Of a stretch of 64,000 nt of DNA, positions 36,618 to 48,800 are shown piece by piece (position 1 is the stretch's first letter; each line of letters starts with the position of its first letter). Where the stretch lies: the NCBI GenBank assembly GCA_016271365.2, contig CM057453.1, forward strand, positions 1,078,631,001 to 1,078,695,000, written 5' to 3'. The notes beneath the pieces were generated by a model. It searched no databases. It worked only from the letters and a program-made list of their open reading frames with translations, and was not told where the DNA came from. This DNA comes from Neoceratodus forsteri (lineage: Eukaryota; Chordata; Ceratodontiformes; Ceratodontidae). The position numbers and the translations under genes were made by a program.

Positions 36618-39234
36618 TTTTAAAAACTAGATATAGCAGGAGCTCGTTGTAAACACATCCCACTGTATGTCTTCAAATGCCATGCATGCCCCACTCCCCA
36701 GAGCTCTGTTTATTTTTATTTCACTAACTGGGTCAAATGCTGCATTGCTCCACTGTGATGTCATTAAGCATTGTTTCAGCTCATTTCCCATTGGATAAGT
36801 GCAGCAGTATCCAGCCTGTATTTTTTGTATATTTGAGACATGTCTCCAATCAAAATAACTTGTTGTTTTGATATTAGGTATCATCAATAAAAATAACACC
36901 CTTTATCACATCAACTATAGTGTTACTAGATAGGTATAAAATACATTAACACATCTTCCCAAGTCATAGCCAATCAGCTGCATGCAACACCCGAAGAGAA
37001 CTACAGGTATAACTGTACATGACTCAGGAAGAAAGTGGCATATTGATGTCATTCTCAGTATGGTTTCCTGCAGAACCACATTGGAGCTAGAGTTCAGAAT
37101 TTTGTATAATAAAATGCTGTCAAAGCATTTAAAGAAATGTAATAATTTCCATGGGAACAAGTTTTGGGTCCTTTATTTTTATTTTATTTTTTGTTTTGCT
37201 AGAGGGGATCACACTGCTCTATTACAATGAGCTCTTGCTTTTATAAACATTTTTGTAATCTGCTTTCAATTGCTAAGATCTTTTTGTAGTTTTAATTAGT
37301 TAACCTTAATAAAGAATCATCTCCAACTTGAAACCACAGGATACTAAAACAGGCAGTTTTAATCTGTGGAATTGTGTTGCAGGATTCCATATGTTTGGAA
37401 CCCAAAGCAGAATATTACAGCTCCTTAGCTGAAAACAAATCAGTTTACCTCTAATCTCTGAGGGGGTGGGGGGCGTTCCCCTTGTTTATGAGGAGCCACA
37501 CAGGGTCCTTGACATGATCCTAACTGTCAATATTGTACAGCAGGACAGGCTGGAGGGCATATTTTAAACAATCTTCCATTTTTGAGGGTTACTTTATCTG
37601 AGTCTCAACTATTATACTGTATCAATAACAGCATATTGGCCTGGCTTTGTGAGGTAACAACCAGACTGGGGGTAAGAATCACTGAGGTCAAAGACTGAGG
37701 TGTTTATTAACCTCCTGGTCTGGTTATTACTGAGGAAATCCCCAATCACCATAACTGTTATTGTTAAACTGAAAAGGGGGTTTACAGAATATTTTACATG
37801 CTAAAATTACTTTGTCACTATAGCGCATCTGTGAGAAACTGAAACTGTTCTGTAGTTTCTCACAGACATGCTGTATAGCCAATCAGAACACATGAATTAG
37901 CATACATCCATTGCTGAGGCTACTTTCCAATTATTACAGAATAACCGGACACATGCTCTGGGTTCTAAATGTCTGAGAACAATCTTTTTCAGTATAATAT
38001 ACTTTACAATAACTGAAGCCAATACCCTGAAGTGCGTAATTCAAACAGTGCAACATGATTATTGCAGACAACCACATGTGATCCTTCTGACTCACTCAAG
38101 CCTGGCTTTCATTAGGTTCCATACTAAGATCAAGTGCATTTTGTAAACTCTGTACTTTTATTCCAACACAGGTGGGCAAACTACTGGTCTCTGTCTGTAG
38201 GCAGCTTTATGCTTCCATGCACTCATTCTTTAGTCTGCTGAAACAGGCTCTCTTGTGGCCATGTTTTGGCCTTGCTGCCTAAAATTCCACTGAAATCAGT
38301 CCATTGTAGTCATAAAGGAGGTGGCACTCCTCATCTGGCTAGAAGACCTGCACATAGGCATCGGACTATCCCTGCTGTGGGCAACAAAATCATTGACCCC
38401 AAAAACAGAACAGAAAAGGCACTTCTCACACTTCAGTGTGTCCTATTGACTCACCAACTGTGGAATGGGCTGGCCATCTATGGCATCCATACCCCTTTCA
38501 TCTCCATATCCATCTGACTGGAGACACTCCAAACCAGGCTGAGCATTGGAATTTTTTTCTTTTTGGGGGGCCTCTTTGCTAAAGGTTCATCAGGGACCTC
38601 CCTGAGAAGTATCCTATCACTTAACCAGTGGTTGACATTCAGTACATTATCCTTGCAACAATTAGGAGCCTTGGGGGGTGCTGCCACTGTGTAGAATGCT
38701 CTCCTTCCACATCACTCTCCTAGATGCTCTCCCACTTCATGTCTTGAGTCACCATATCTGTTCAGTCTGGCTATACCACCATGATGCTTTCCCAAATGGG
38801 GGACTGCAGGCTATACCAGTAGCCCCCATAAATTGGGGGAGAGTGAAAAGTGTATGCATATGTATGGGTGGGAGAGATTTACGCATAAAGAAGATTGAAA
38901 AAAAGTTGCCCTGTGGCTTTGTTGGTAATCAAATTCCATCAGCCACAGGATGACAAATGCATGATAGGAAACTGATGCCCAGTCATTTTTTTCCTACATC
39001 TTTTCTTATCTGATGTCACATAATAGCAATGTGAATGAACACAGACAGGTCAGAGGAACTGGGGACCTGAGGGGTACAGTACCTACTTTTAAAAGTAGTC
39101 CTTTCTAACCCGGTGCCTCTTGTTTACTCAGGAACTGTAGCACATTAGCATGGGAGCAGAACAGAACTGGCACTCAACTACAAATTGTCAGATTTCTAAA
39201 AATTAAAACTAAATAAATAGAACAAAATAACCTT
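36618..39234. other. Non-coding, about 2.6 kb
   Basis: No recognisable gene. The ORF at 38266-38517 contains LLTHQLWNGL, faintly like the end of an L2-type LINE protein (LWNxLP), but this is too short to call. Confidence 0.35.
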
Positions 39235-39310
39235 GTATTTTTTTAATTTATTTATTTAGTTTGTTTTTATTGACCAGGTAAGTGCACAAGGCAAATCAGC
39301 TGCCCATATT
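39235..39310 (-). mobile_element. LINE 3' end, antisense
   Basis: The minus strand reads ACTTACCTGGTCAATAAAAA followed by (CTAAATAAATAAAT), the same layout as the other LINE tails (ACCTGGT..AATAAA plus short repeats). Confidence 0.6.
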
Positions 39311-40410
39311 CAGGCTTGACCCAAGGAATTACACACATGGGATGCATGACAAAGAAGGGTACAAGGCCCCCTCCACATCTTGTCTGGAGTGCCCCAGGGA
39401 TCTATCTTTGACCCCATCCTTTTCTGTATATTTATAAATGATCTCACCTCAATCTGCTCCCATTCTAATGTTCACCTCTCTGTGGATGACACCATACTCT
39501 ATGTGTCAGGCCCCACCACCGACTCAATACAGCTTCCCCTCCATTCCAATTTCAGCCACATGCTAACTTGGTTCAGGAACAACTCCCTAAAATTGTACGT
39601 ACAAAACAACAGTCTCCATGGTGTTTGGTTCTCCCCAAAAGCTGGCCAGGCTCCCTCCTCCCCAACTTTCACCATCTCGGACACCTCCACCCTCAACACA
39701 GTCACCTCATACAAATTCCTAGGCCTCTTGTTAGACCAGCATCTCAACTTCACCACCCATATTGACTCCATTTGCCCTAAGCTACACCCAAAAGCTAGGT
39801 GTGTTCTACTGTAACAAGCATGCTATTCCCCTACACATTCACCATGACCTTGTTCAAAAGACTATCCTCCTGACCTTCAACTATGGGGACATTATCTATG
39901 CTTCTGCTTCTGCCTCCCCTCTCTCCAAACTCAACACCCTTCTCAACTCTTTTTGTAGATTCACCACAAACTCCCATCCACATACCCATCATTGTACACT
40001 CTCCTTGCTAGCTTTTGCACTTCTCTCCCTTAAGTGGCACATTCATTCACTAACTTTCACGGCTAAATACTGGCTCAACGTTATTCCTCCTTACATCTCC
40101 TTACTCCTCTTCTCTGCTTCTGTCCCTGTCTACCCCCAAAGATCTTGGCATCCCCGCTCCTTCTCCATCCCTCACCTGTGAACCTCTGCCAGAGTCTCCA
40201 TTTTTACTTACCAACTTTTGCATCTCTGGAATCAACTGCCTGCTTCCCTCTGGGACTTCCAATCCCTCCCAGTTTTCAAATGCCAAATTCAAACTGTCTC
40301 CCCACTCCATGTACCTGTCCTTAAATCCTCTCCCTCATCACGGCCACCTCCTCACACAACCCCTAACCCCCTACCTTCCTCTCCCCCCTCTCGACGCAGC
40401 CTCATTATTA

Positions 40411-40413
<3 letters not shown>

Positions 40414-40459
<46 letters not shown>
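40414..40459 (+). repeat. (CT)n microsatellite
   Basis: About 23 CT dinucleotides inside the LINE 3' region. Confidence 0.95.
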
Positions 40460-40462
<3 letters not shown>

Positions 40463-40574
40463 CCATAGCTAATTATTCTTCTTTCTCTTCCCAGGTTTCT
40501 CATGGAAACTTACTGTTTTACTAAAATAATTTTATTGATTGTTAATAATTTCTTCATTAGCTAACAATTCAATT

Positions 40575-40578
<4 letters not shown>

Positions 40579-40611
<33 letters not shown>

Positions 40612-40613
40612 TA
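40579..40613 (+). repeat. (TA)n microsatellite
   Basis: TA dinucleotide run with one CA interruption near 40,606. Confidence 0.9.
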
Positions 40614-40790
40614 GTTTCCTTAACTCAATTTATTACCTAGTCTTCTATGTTAATGATGTATTTGCACCTGTATATATGATATTAATCATGTTCTCAGGTC
40701 GCACCTGGAAATGATCCTCGGCTCAGTTATGCCTTTACAGGTTAACAAGTTTTTAATAAAAATAAATAAATAAAAATACAGGCAGAGTAA

Positions 40791-41599
40791 TTCAGAGTAC
40801 AAAACAACACAGGTGAAAGAAAAACATCATTAAAAAAACAAAACAATGATAGTGTTATACATCAGTGAAATCAAAAGAGAAGCAACATCTCCCTCTTGCA
40901 CTTGTAATCAGGGCATATGTTTGTAGCCAGACAGAAGGAGCTTAACTACATCTACAGAAAAGGACTATGAAGTGATTTCATCTGTGAGATGTCTAGTTCC
41001 CCGGTGGTAGCTGGAGATGGAAGGTGTTGTGTTGATGTCCACTGGCATGTCCCCAAAAAGCACTAGTAACACAATACTATTGCTCGATAGCTGTCCTTAC
41101 CAAAAGGGTTTATAGTGCTGAAAGCTGGCCCTGGGAAAGAAACTATTAAAGACTAGACATTTTTATTATGCTGATGTAGATGAAGTCTGTGACAATGTGG
41201 TTGGTCTGGGGTTAGACTTTATAGTTTTGCGAAAGTACAACATTACTTAAGGATGCTGGATGGTGAAACAAATAAATTGACATGTTGTGAATCAAACTTG
41301 CAACAAAAGGCATTCAAAAAATTGGGGAAGTAAAAAAGTTAAGAGAGCTTGGTTAGAAGAATATTTTTTATGCATACATCAAGGAAAAATAAAACCAGAA
41401 CCAATTACTATTAATGTATGTTTGTGTATTCACTGGGAATACATAATAGTATGCAGTGAAATAACACATTTATCTCAACTAGTAAGCGGTTAGACTCGTA
41501 ACCAGCCAGGATCCCAGTAACAACAAGTGCAAAGAATCAGCTGCTTTAAGAGGCATTCCACTTACCTTTCCAAATACAGAGTGTTGAGAAGCCTAAAAC
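40791..41599. other. Non-coding
   Basis: No feature seen. Confidence 0.4.
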
Positions 41600-41935
41600 T
41601 GAGGGAACCATTCTTGATGCAGTCCTCATGAACAGGGACAGTCAAGGATAGAACTCAGTACAGGACCCACTGGGAATCAACAATCACCAGACTGAGTGGT
41701 TTAATATTAAATTTGAGGTAGAGAGGAAACAGTCAGAGATGAACATTCTAGACATTAGGAGGGCAGATTTTGGCAGGATGTTGACACTGTAGGCTAGCAA
41801 AATAAATTAGGAGTGCTAAATGGCGGTACTGTCAAGAGCTGGAAAAGACAGTAGGAAATGATCATGATCAGGATATTGGAAGCCATGAGTCTCTGCGAGA
41901 GAGTGTTAGGAAGAAAAAGGAGGGTAGAAAATAAC
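41600..41935 (+). pseudogene. CR1 LINE copy C, endonuclease C-terminus and linker
   Basis: Conceptual translation gives TILDAVLMNRD (the xLDLVLxN endonuclease block), a NNHQTEWFNIKF segment equivalent to the S-D-H..V.F block with the Ser-Asp replaced, and MNILDIRRADFGRM from the linker before the reverse transcriptase. The sequence stops matching at about 41,935; the 3' end of what may be the same copy is at 43,100-43,242. Confidence 0.7.
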
Positions 41936-41959
41936 TGTGGTTCCCTGATTCAGTAGGCA

Positions 41960-42205
41960 GCAACATAATAGGGATGCAGTATTGTCCCTATTGTTAGGGT
42001 TGAGTGGGCTGTTTAATGTTAAACCCCAATCTGTGTGCCTTAATAACTGGCATTGTTTGATGAAATAGCTCAAAATGTTGCATGTGCGGTCAGGCTGCCA
42101 ATGTCTCAAGGCCTGAAAAGTTTTGTGATGTTGCTCAATTTTCAAGATATGGAGCACCAAAAAAACAGAACTAAAAAACACATTTGGTTTCCCTATACCT
42201 AACAT
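41960..42205 (+). repeat. Dispersed copy of the 47.6-kb palindrome family
   Basis: TTGTTAGGGTTGAG at about 41,992, then ATGTTAAACC and CACCTTAATAACT-like CCTTAATAACTGGC near 42,038 match the right arm of the large palindrome at 47,655-47,720 (TAGTTAGGGTTGAG, ATGTTAAACC, CACCTTAATAACT). Only one arm is present here. Confidence 0.6.
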
Positions 42206-42208
42206 TGG

Positions 42209-43077
42209 GAGCTTGATTTTCAAATGCCCATTTAGGTCAGTGCAGTGTGTGGAGAACCACCACCTGCAGGAAACTCAGGTGCATCAGGTACCCTGCACCA
42301 TGTTTTAAAAGAACAGGGCTCCTGGCACCAAAGTCCCCAAGTCTGCCGCAAACCAACCCATGTGCCGAGCAAATAGAGCATGGAAGGGGACTGCCGTATG
42401 CCATGGCATAGGCCTGTGGCATTGAAGCCAGTTGCTCAGGTGGCTGGCAGGTCATCTGGAGGATGCCCTGGCTCTTGGAGGGGGAGGGAGTTGAGTCCAG
42501 CTGGAGGGAGGGGGTGACAACCTCCCCTGATGGGAGGACAACAGGAGGGGAGTATGACAACTGCCCCTAATGGGGGGATGGCAGGGGCAGTGTGGGTCCT
42601 TGGGGGGAAGATACAACAGTGCCACCATTGGGGGATTGTGAGCTCTCACCTGCCATGAATCATCAGCCACTCCAGCAGTGGTCTGGCAGGTGTCGGGGGC
42701 TGTCTGGGCACATCCCCCAGGGAGGCACAGGGTCACCCACCCCACCCAGCGAAGCCTGCAGCAGTGTCATGCAGCAGCTTAGACCAGTTCCAAGCTGGTT
42801 GAACTGCAGGGTCCATGCACCCCTTGGGCGTACTTGCAAAATTTCAATGTAGGGGATATTGCAGCCCTACCCTGGTGCAAGCCCCCTTCTGCCATTGTAT
42901 GCTGGTGCAGCCATTGCAAGGACGGCGCATGTCTGGTTGGTGTAGATTGTCCCCCTGTGGTCTAGTGGCCCTTAGAAAATAACAACTGGTGCAAAGGGTA
43001 GTGCAACAAGCCATTTTCACCATTTGTCTTGGCCACAAGCCCCTTTCACCAGTCCTGACCTTTTGAAAATGGAGCTC
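42209..43077. mobile_element. TIR element, about 870 bp
   Basis: GAGCTTGATTTTCAAA near 42,211 and the complement of about 43,060-43,075 (GAGCTCCATTTTCAAA) form the termini. The terminus resembles that of the element at 1-316. The interior is G-rich on the + strand and non-coding. It lies between the two CR1 copy C pieces, consistent with insertion into or beside that copy. Confidence 0.5.
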
Positions 43078-43099
43078 TGGGTATTTTTTGCTCTCACCT

Positions 43100-43242
43100 A
43101 CAAGCTAGATGGTGTGGAATATTTCCGTGAAATTACAGCAAAGGCCGATGGCACATTTATAAGGTAGAAAAACAAATGGGCAGACTGGATGGGCCTTGCG
43201 GTCCTTATCTGCCATCAACTTCTATGTTTCTATGTTTCTAAA
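43100..43242 (+). mobile_element. CR1 3' end
   Basis: Reads GGGCAGACTGGATGGGCC, then GTCCTTATCTGCCATCAACT and (TTCTATGT)n ending near 43,241, the same 3' end as copies A, B and D. Confidence 0.8.
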
Positions 43243-43760
43243 TAACTCAGGGTTGAAGGGGGCCCATGCCAAGGGTATACCTTTGAGAGGCTTTGTGAAA
43301 AAATATCATACGATTCCAGAGAGATAATGATTTTAGAGTTAATGTCCTGACACAAACAGTGAAAAAAAAAGATTGCAAATTCTCATTTTTATAATTTACC
43401 TCTAGTGCTGAAAAAATACTAATCGTGTCAGCCTCCATATTATTTCTAATTTTCAACTCACAAACACTGAAAATGCATAAAAGTGATATCTTTAAAAAAA
43501 ACACCTCAACCTAGCTAAACGGGACCCATATAGTGAGATTCTACTGTGTTTTTTTAACAACTTGCCAGAAATACATTTTCTGGGCACCCCAGAATGCAGG
43601 GTGCCCAGCTTAGTGAGAGGAGCCATTAACCCATGTTCTCTGTATGAGAACAATGAGACTTTCTTGAGTTCTGCAGCCATAGCTGGAACACGTGCTTCAC
43701 CTGCACTGAAAGTAGTGGGCCACCAATCAACTGTATCCCCTGACAGCTCTCTGGTCCACA
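43243..43760. other. Non-coding
   Basis: Nothing recognised. Confidence 0.4.
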
Positions 43761-43761
43761 G

Positions 43762-43840
<79 letters not shown>

Positions 43841-43880
43841 AATCAATCCATCTATCCATCTATCCACCTACTTACCTATT
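43761..43880 (+). repeat. (ATCT)n microsatellite
   Basis: About 20 perfect ATCT units to 43,840, followed by imperfect units (ATCA, ATCC, ACCT). Confidence 0.95.
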
Positions 43881-44379
43881 TATTTAAGTGGACCAGGGTG
43901 CCCACCCTCACTATCACTTTGTTCTTCCCAACCTCTAGGTCTCCTGCCCACCTTTCCCACTGTTTTATAATATTTTTTCTGTATTTTATAAGCAGACCAG
44001 GTGCCTACCCCTGGTACTGCTTGTCTTCACCTCCCCTTCCCTCCTGGTCCTCCACGACCACTCCCATTTTCTAAGTGGCAGCATTAGCTGCCCACCTCTG
44101 GTGCCACTGAACAGTCATCCAACATTGAGGCGCCCAATCCACAGTGTCAGAATGTGAGTGTCCCCTGCAAAGAAGAAAACCATCCCTTGTTGTTGATTTT
44201 TCCTGTAAAAAAGGAAATGGCCCTTGCTGATCTGACCCCCCACCCTGACCTTCCACTCAGAACAGACCACCCCACACACCCCCAACAGACCCTCACACAT
44301 CTGAACATATCCCATGGTGAAGATCCACTGTCCAATCAAAGACATGTATTTCTGCTGGATTTACTGACTATAATATGCA
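43881..44379. other. Non-coding
   Basis: Pyrimidine-rich; no feature recognised. Confidence 0.4.
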
Positions 44380-45180
44380 AAACTAAATTAAGTATGGTTT
44401 AGTGTATTTCAATGAGATTCTGAACTTTGATGTGTATCTTTGTCAGTTTTGCATAGTTTGACCCCACATTTTCAACATGGTATTTTTGGGACCCCAGTTC
44501 ATGACCAGTGTGGTTGTGGAATTATGCAAATCAGGCTCAAAAGGTTATATCATGGTAGCTCAGTGAAATCACCTCTTGGGCAGGATTTGAACATTTTCAT
44601 CATCTTTGTTCATGAGGTGGGGTCATAGGAAGGCTATGTTGAAAATCTGACATCAAAATATGTAAAAATGTCAAAGTTATGTGCATACATTGAGATTTTT
44701 AAATGCTCACTTGTAACTTTGGTAATTTTAAATATTTTGACCATACATTTTCAGCATAGCTGTTTTTTTCACAGCACCTCACAAATGTGACAGCTGTCAC
44801 TTTTCCAAGTCTGGCCAAAATGTGTTTTCACACCTGTGGCACAGAATGCTGTTTCAGTGGTGTGGAATGACATTTTGGCTGGGATTTGAACATGTTCACC
44901 TACTGGGTTCATGAGGTAGGGTGATAGGAAGGCTATGCTGAAACTTTGGTGTAATAATATGGTAAATTGCCCTGGCTGAGTGAAAGTTTCAGTACTTTAC
45001 GTTTGCTCATAACTTCACAAATTTTCAATATTTTGAACCCAGTTTTTCAAGATAGTTATTTTTCCAAACCACCTCATAAACATGACACGTCATTTTTTTA
45101 AAAATCCTGGATGACACGTGGTTTTGCACTTCCAGTGTGAAATGGCATTTCAGACAATATACTGTAAATGGTACATGTCA
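44380..45180 (+). repeat. Degenerate tandem repeat, unit about 280-300 bp
   Basis: The block TTTTGACC..ACATTTTCA.CAT.G starts near 44,456, 44,735 and 45,032, and GTTCATGAGGT.GGGT.ATAGG plus AAGGCTATG occurs at about 44,609 and 44,909 (300 bp apart). About 2.7 copies. No coding potential. It abuts the palindrome cluster that follows. Confidence 0.7.
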
Positions 45181-45260
45181 TGTTTGTAAGGCAAATCATA
45201 AAAAGATTATCTTGATAATTTGGGGTCAATATTTAAAAAAACAATAAATATATATATATA

Positions 45261-46366
45261 TTCATTGCAAAAAACTTCAATAATGCATCAGTTAGGATTG
45301 TTTCCACATCGACAAAAGTTTGGAAATTCAGTGTTAGGGTTAACACCCCACCACCCCACCCCCACGACTCCATCCTCAATCCCCTAGCTACGCATTCTCC
45401 CCCCACACACACACACATATGCAAGCAGTACAGGAGACATCCATCATCATGGTGCAGCAACTGTAAGAGTTCTGCTTCCATCAGAGTGCCTTGTGGGTAC
45501 ACACGCATACTGGGTAATTATGGGAGATGGCCCACGGGTAGCATTTTTCTGTTACAAACATCAATAACAAGATTTAAGCAGTTGCCTATATTTCAATTGT
45601 TAAGAAATGATGAAACACCCAGTGTGTTACCTAGAGATAGCTGTATTGGAAATAATAGTTTGGATAACTCTAGCAGCAGTCAGTGGATGATTGCATATTT
45701 TTTTCTGACAGAGTGAGTCAGTCCTAATAAGAAATGGTAATAATAATAAAAATAATGTTTTGTAGTATAGTTTACAAACAACATGTGAGAGCAACAGCTG
45801 TAACATTCAAAGCTAACCATAACACGCTGCTAATGAGTATTTGCAGTTAACACAGCAGTATTGCAAAATGTGATGGTGCTAGTTTCATTCCTGAGCAGTA
45901 TGTGAAAAGTACAATGTATGTGTCAGGTGTGTCTGTACTGCTACCACATGCCTATGTGGTGGCAGTGATACCTGCATCGAGCCAATCGTTGAATTATGAC
46001 AAATAAAAACCAGTATTTAGAATGTTTGTGCAGACTAAATTTCACTTTATGAGAGAGATATGCCAGCGATAATGTGTCATCATACTGTGCTGGCAGTATA
46101 GACTCGATCACACTGTATGTGTTTTTCATTTCATAGTGGTATGTGAAAGGAGAACAGTGCCCTGATTATTGTGCTTACAGTTGTGCATGTGTGTTGCATG
46201 TGTGTGTGGGGGGGGGAGTGGGGGGATGCATAGTTTGGGGGTTTGAGGATGGGGTGGTGGTGGTGGTGGTGTGGTGAGGTGTTAACCCTAACACCGAATT
46301 TCCAAACTTTTGTTGCTGTGGAAACAACTCTAACTGATGCATTAATAGAGTTTTTTTTACAATGAA
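45261..46366. mobile_element. Palindromic element P2, about 1.1 kb
   Basis: 45,261-45,417 is the inverted copy of about 46,190-46,366: TAATGCATCAGTTA (45281-45294) faces TAACTGATGCATTA (46331-46344), with the shared flank GTGTTAGGGTTAACACC / GGTGTTAACCCTAACACC and a C-rich then CA-rich block. Weaker symmetry continues inward (CAACTGTAAG... on the left, CTTACAGTTG on the right near 46,167). Symmetry centre 45,812. No ORF with a domain. Confidence 0.7.
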
Positions 46367-46409
46367 TTTGCTTTCTTTTTGAGAAAGTGTAATAGTAAAT
46401 GGTATGTGT

Positions 46410-46525
46410 TGGTGGGAGAGTGGGGCCTGAAGGGCCCCACATTCCCACCAAGCTGCCCATTTGTGCATAATGATATGTGTATGTGGGAGCGCGGGCTCTC
46501 CCAGCCCTATGCTCCCACTTACACA
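46410..46525. repeat. Two GC-rich hairpins
   Basis: TGGTGGGA (46410-46417) with TCCCACCA (46443-46450) encloses GGGGCC/GGCCCC; GTGGGAGC near 46,483 with GCTCCCAC at 46511-46518 forms the second. The first matches the hairpin at 49,432 and lies 79 bp after a TAACTGATGCATTA block, the same arrangement as there. Confidence 0.75.
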
Positions 46526-46573
46526 TAAGCACAGAGCCATACTGCAGCCCTATGGGGCAAGGAACCCATGTAA

Positions 46574-46990
46574 CACTAATTTGTCAATATCTCGTGAACC
46601 ATAGCATGTAGAAAAAAATTCAAGTGTTGTTGTAATCATGAGAGTGAGTATATCTCGCAACATAAGTCGATTCAATCTGTATCTTGCATCATTTCCGATA
46701 TACGGGCACTGAAAGGCACTGTGCATGTTAACTCTGAGGGCATAATACTGACCTACAGACATGAAAATGAGCCGTTGGAACACTAATTTGCAAATATCTC
46801 AGGAACCGTACAAGCTAGAAAAAAATTCTAATTTCATGGGTTTCATGGCTTTCTAACCTACTTGGTGGACTAAGAAATTTTACAACAAAAAGTCCATATC
46901 TCAAACAGTTTTTGAGATACGGGCCCTGAAAGGCATCACGGACACTGCAATGTTATCCTATGGGAAAAATTCTGAACTTCGGAATGCTGC
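46574..46990 (+). repeat. Direct duplication, about 207-bp unit
   Basis: CACTAATTTG starts at 46,574 and 46,781, followed in both by AAATATCTC-like text and TAGAAAAAAATTC, then TACGGGC.CTGAAAGGCA. The second copy is also the outer part of the left arm of palindrome P1. Confidence 0.7.
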
Positions 46991-48800
46991 AATTTTGGTC
47001 CCCTGTACTGTTTTGGCACCAAACCACCAAAAGGCACATCTGTAGGACCAGGGCTTGACACCCTGCAAATTTCAGTGTTTACCTAGAGGGTCCCAATTTT
47101 AAACGCCAGCCATTTTCCTGTGTCACTAACTGAAAACAAGATGGCCCCCTCACGAAAGTAAAAGGCCATTTGTGACATTAAACTGCCTCTCTCATTTAAC
47201 AAGTTTGTGATTTTTTTCTAATTGACTATATTGGGAAATTTGTTTTTGAATAACTTTTAAACGTTTTAATATTTTTTTACCAAATCTTTGAAAGACACAC
47301 CAGTGACCAAGATTGCAACTTCCCTGAAGATTTTGGACTGAATGGACAAAGCCTGCTGGCTGTGCACACAAGCAAAGAAACATGCAAAAAGTCAGTTTTG
47401 TTGCATTTTTTTGGTGTTCTGTAGCTCTGCAACAGTACATCCGACCATAACAAAACTTACCAGATCCAGAGAGTTATGGAGCCAAACCATGCATGCAAAA
47501 TTTCAGGCAAATCTGTTCTATGGTGGCAAAGTTATTATGGTGGAAAATTTGAGGTTTTACATTAAAGTGGCTACTCAACTCCAACTATAGTGGCACTACC
47601 ATGCCACTATAATATATGTATGTATGTATATATATTATGGTAGCACGGTAGTGCTACCATAGTTAGGGTTGAGGATCCATTTTCATGTTAAACCTTAAAG
47701 TTTGCACCTTAATAACTTTGCAACCCTTCAACAGATTTGCCTGAAATTTGGAATACATAACCAAGAACTATACATCTTGGGATATGCCAACTTTCTTACT
47801 GTTTGGATATATGGCTGCAGAGTTATTAAGTGTGATCTGCGCATGCGTTTACACTTTTTTGCAATTCTTTGGTCATCTCTACAGGTCACATGGTTTGTGC
47901 GACTGGTCTGAAATCTTCAGGGAATGTGTGGCCGGGGTCTCCGATGTGCCTTTTGGAGATTTCGTGAGAAAATATTAAAAGGTTCAAAAGTTATTCCAAA
48001 AACAGTTTCCCATTATAAGTCAAAGAAAAAAGTTAACTAAAAGTTCAACATTTTGTCAAATGCAGTTTTTACTTTTGCAAATGGCCCTTTTCCTTTCGCA
48101 AATCCACCATTTTGTTTTCAGTTGGTGATCAGAAAAATGCTTGGCATTTAAATTTGGGACCCTCTAGCAACACAATTCTTTTTGTGTTTACCTAGTCTTT
48201 ATTTTGAGGTTAAACACCCTAGAAATATGTTTTTCAAGTTTGTGGAAAAAGTACTTTCACAAAGTAGTGTCGCACTCACGAAAGTGTGTCAAATTTTTGT
48301 GAAAGCTTTCGCAAATTGCGACACTACTTTTCCAGGCTATGGCAAAATGACAGCAATTCTTTGTCACCCTGCTGCAAAAGAACGGTTTGGTATTTTGGGC
48401 TGAAATTTGGAAGGAACGCAGCCACTATCTCACAGATGTGCCTTTCAGTGTGTTGGTGAAAAAATATTGCAGGATGGCAAAGATACAGCACTCCAAAGTT
48501 GACACTTTTTCCCATAGGATAACATTACGTCATCTGCCAATACAGGAATCCTTTTCCGCCCTGCTGCAAAATAATGGTTTAGTCTTTTGGGCTGAAATTT
48601 GGAGGGAGGAAAGCCAACATCCCACAGATGTGCCTTTCAGTGATTTGGTGAAAAAATATTACAAGGAGCCAAAGTTATCGCACTCTGAACTTCTCTTTTT
48701 TTCCCATAGGATAACATTACGGCATCCGCCTCGCCTTTCAGAGCCCATATCTCGGAAACGGTGTGAGATACGGACTTTTCATCAGAAAAATACTTAGGTA
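46860..48800. repeat. Large palindrome P1, centre 47,624, arms about 0.75 and 1.2 kb
   Basis: CAGGCAAATCTGT at 47503-47515 pairs with 47731-47743 (centre 47,623.5) and CTAGAGGGTCCCAA at 47,083 pairs with TTGGGACCCTCTAG ending at 48,167 (centre 47,625), so symmetry holds within about 2 bp over 540-bp arms. Outer blocks TGTTATCCTATGGGA (46,951) and TCCCATAGGATAACA (48,510 and 48,702) pair with an offset, because the right arm carries an extra tandem 192-bp unit. The inner loop is an ATGTATGT-rich run. No ORF encodes a recognisable domain. Confidence 0.8.
48367..48750 (+). repeat. 192-bp tandem duplication inside P1 right arm
   Basis: CCCTGCTGCAAAA starts at 48,367 and 48,559; both are followed by TTTTGGGCTGAAATTTGGA, CACAGATGTGCCTTTCAGTG and CCCATAGGATAACATTACG. 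A more diverged unit (GATGTGCCTTTTGGAG near 47,943) lies nearer the centre. Confidence 0.8.

Larger units (their letters stand above)
39375..40790 (+). pseudogene. LINE reverse transcriptase fragment (jockey superfamily, related to the 8830 copy)
   Basis: 39380-39814 encodes MSGVPQGSIFDPILFCIFIN and TILYVSGPT, the palm of a jockey-superfamily reverse transcriptase. The catalytic box reads S-V-D-D rather than F-A-D-D. YKFLGLLLDQHLNFTTHID follows (the YKxLGxxxDxxLxF motif), then a C-terminal remnant in other frames to about 40,180. The 3' end is ACAGGTTAACAAG and (AAAT)n at about 40,737-40,775. It is 5' truncated just before the PQG motif. Dead through the catalytic substitutions and frame shifts. 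Confidence 0.75.

Noticed and set aside
38266..38517. End of an L2-like LINE protein
   Set aside because: Only a short LLTHQLWNGL-like segment resembles it; no flanking reverse transcriptase motif or LINE tail.
40218..40524. ORFs ending in long Ser-Leu runs
   Set aside because: They are translations of the (CT)n microsatellite in a LINE 3' region.
43562..44074. 170-codon ORF
   Set aside because: Its central part is a translated (ATCT)n microsatellite (SIYLSIYL repeats), so it is a spurious reading.
46131..46540. 133- and 121-codon minus-strand ORFs with His-rich runs
   Set aside because: The His and Pro runs come from the GGTGGTGGT repeat within a palindrome arm; no domain.
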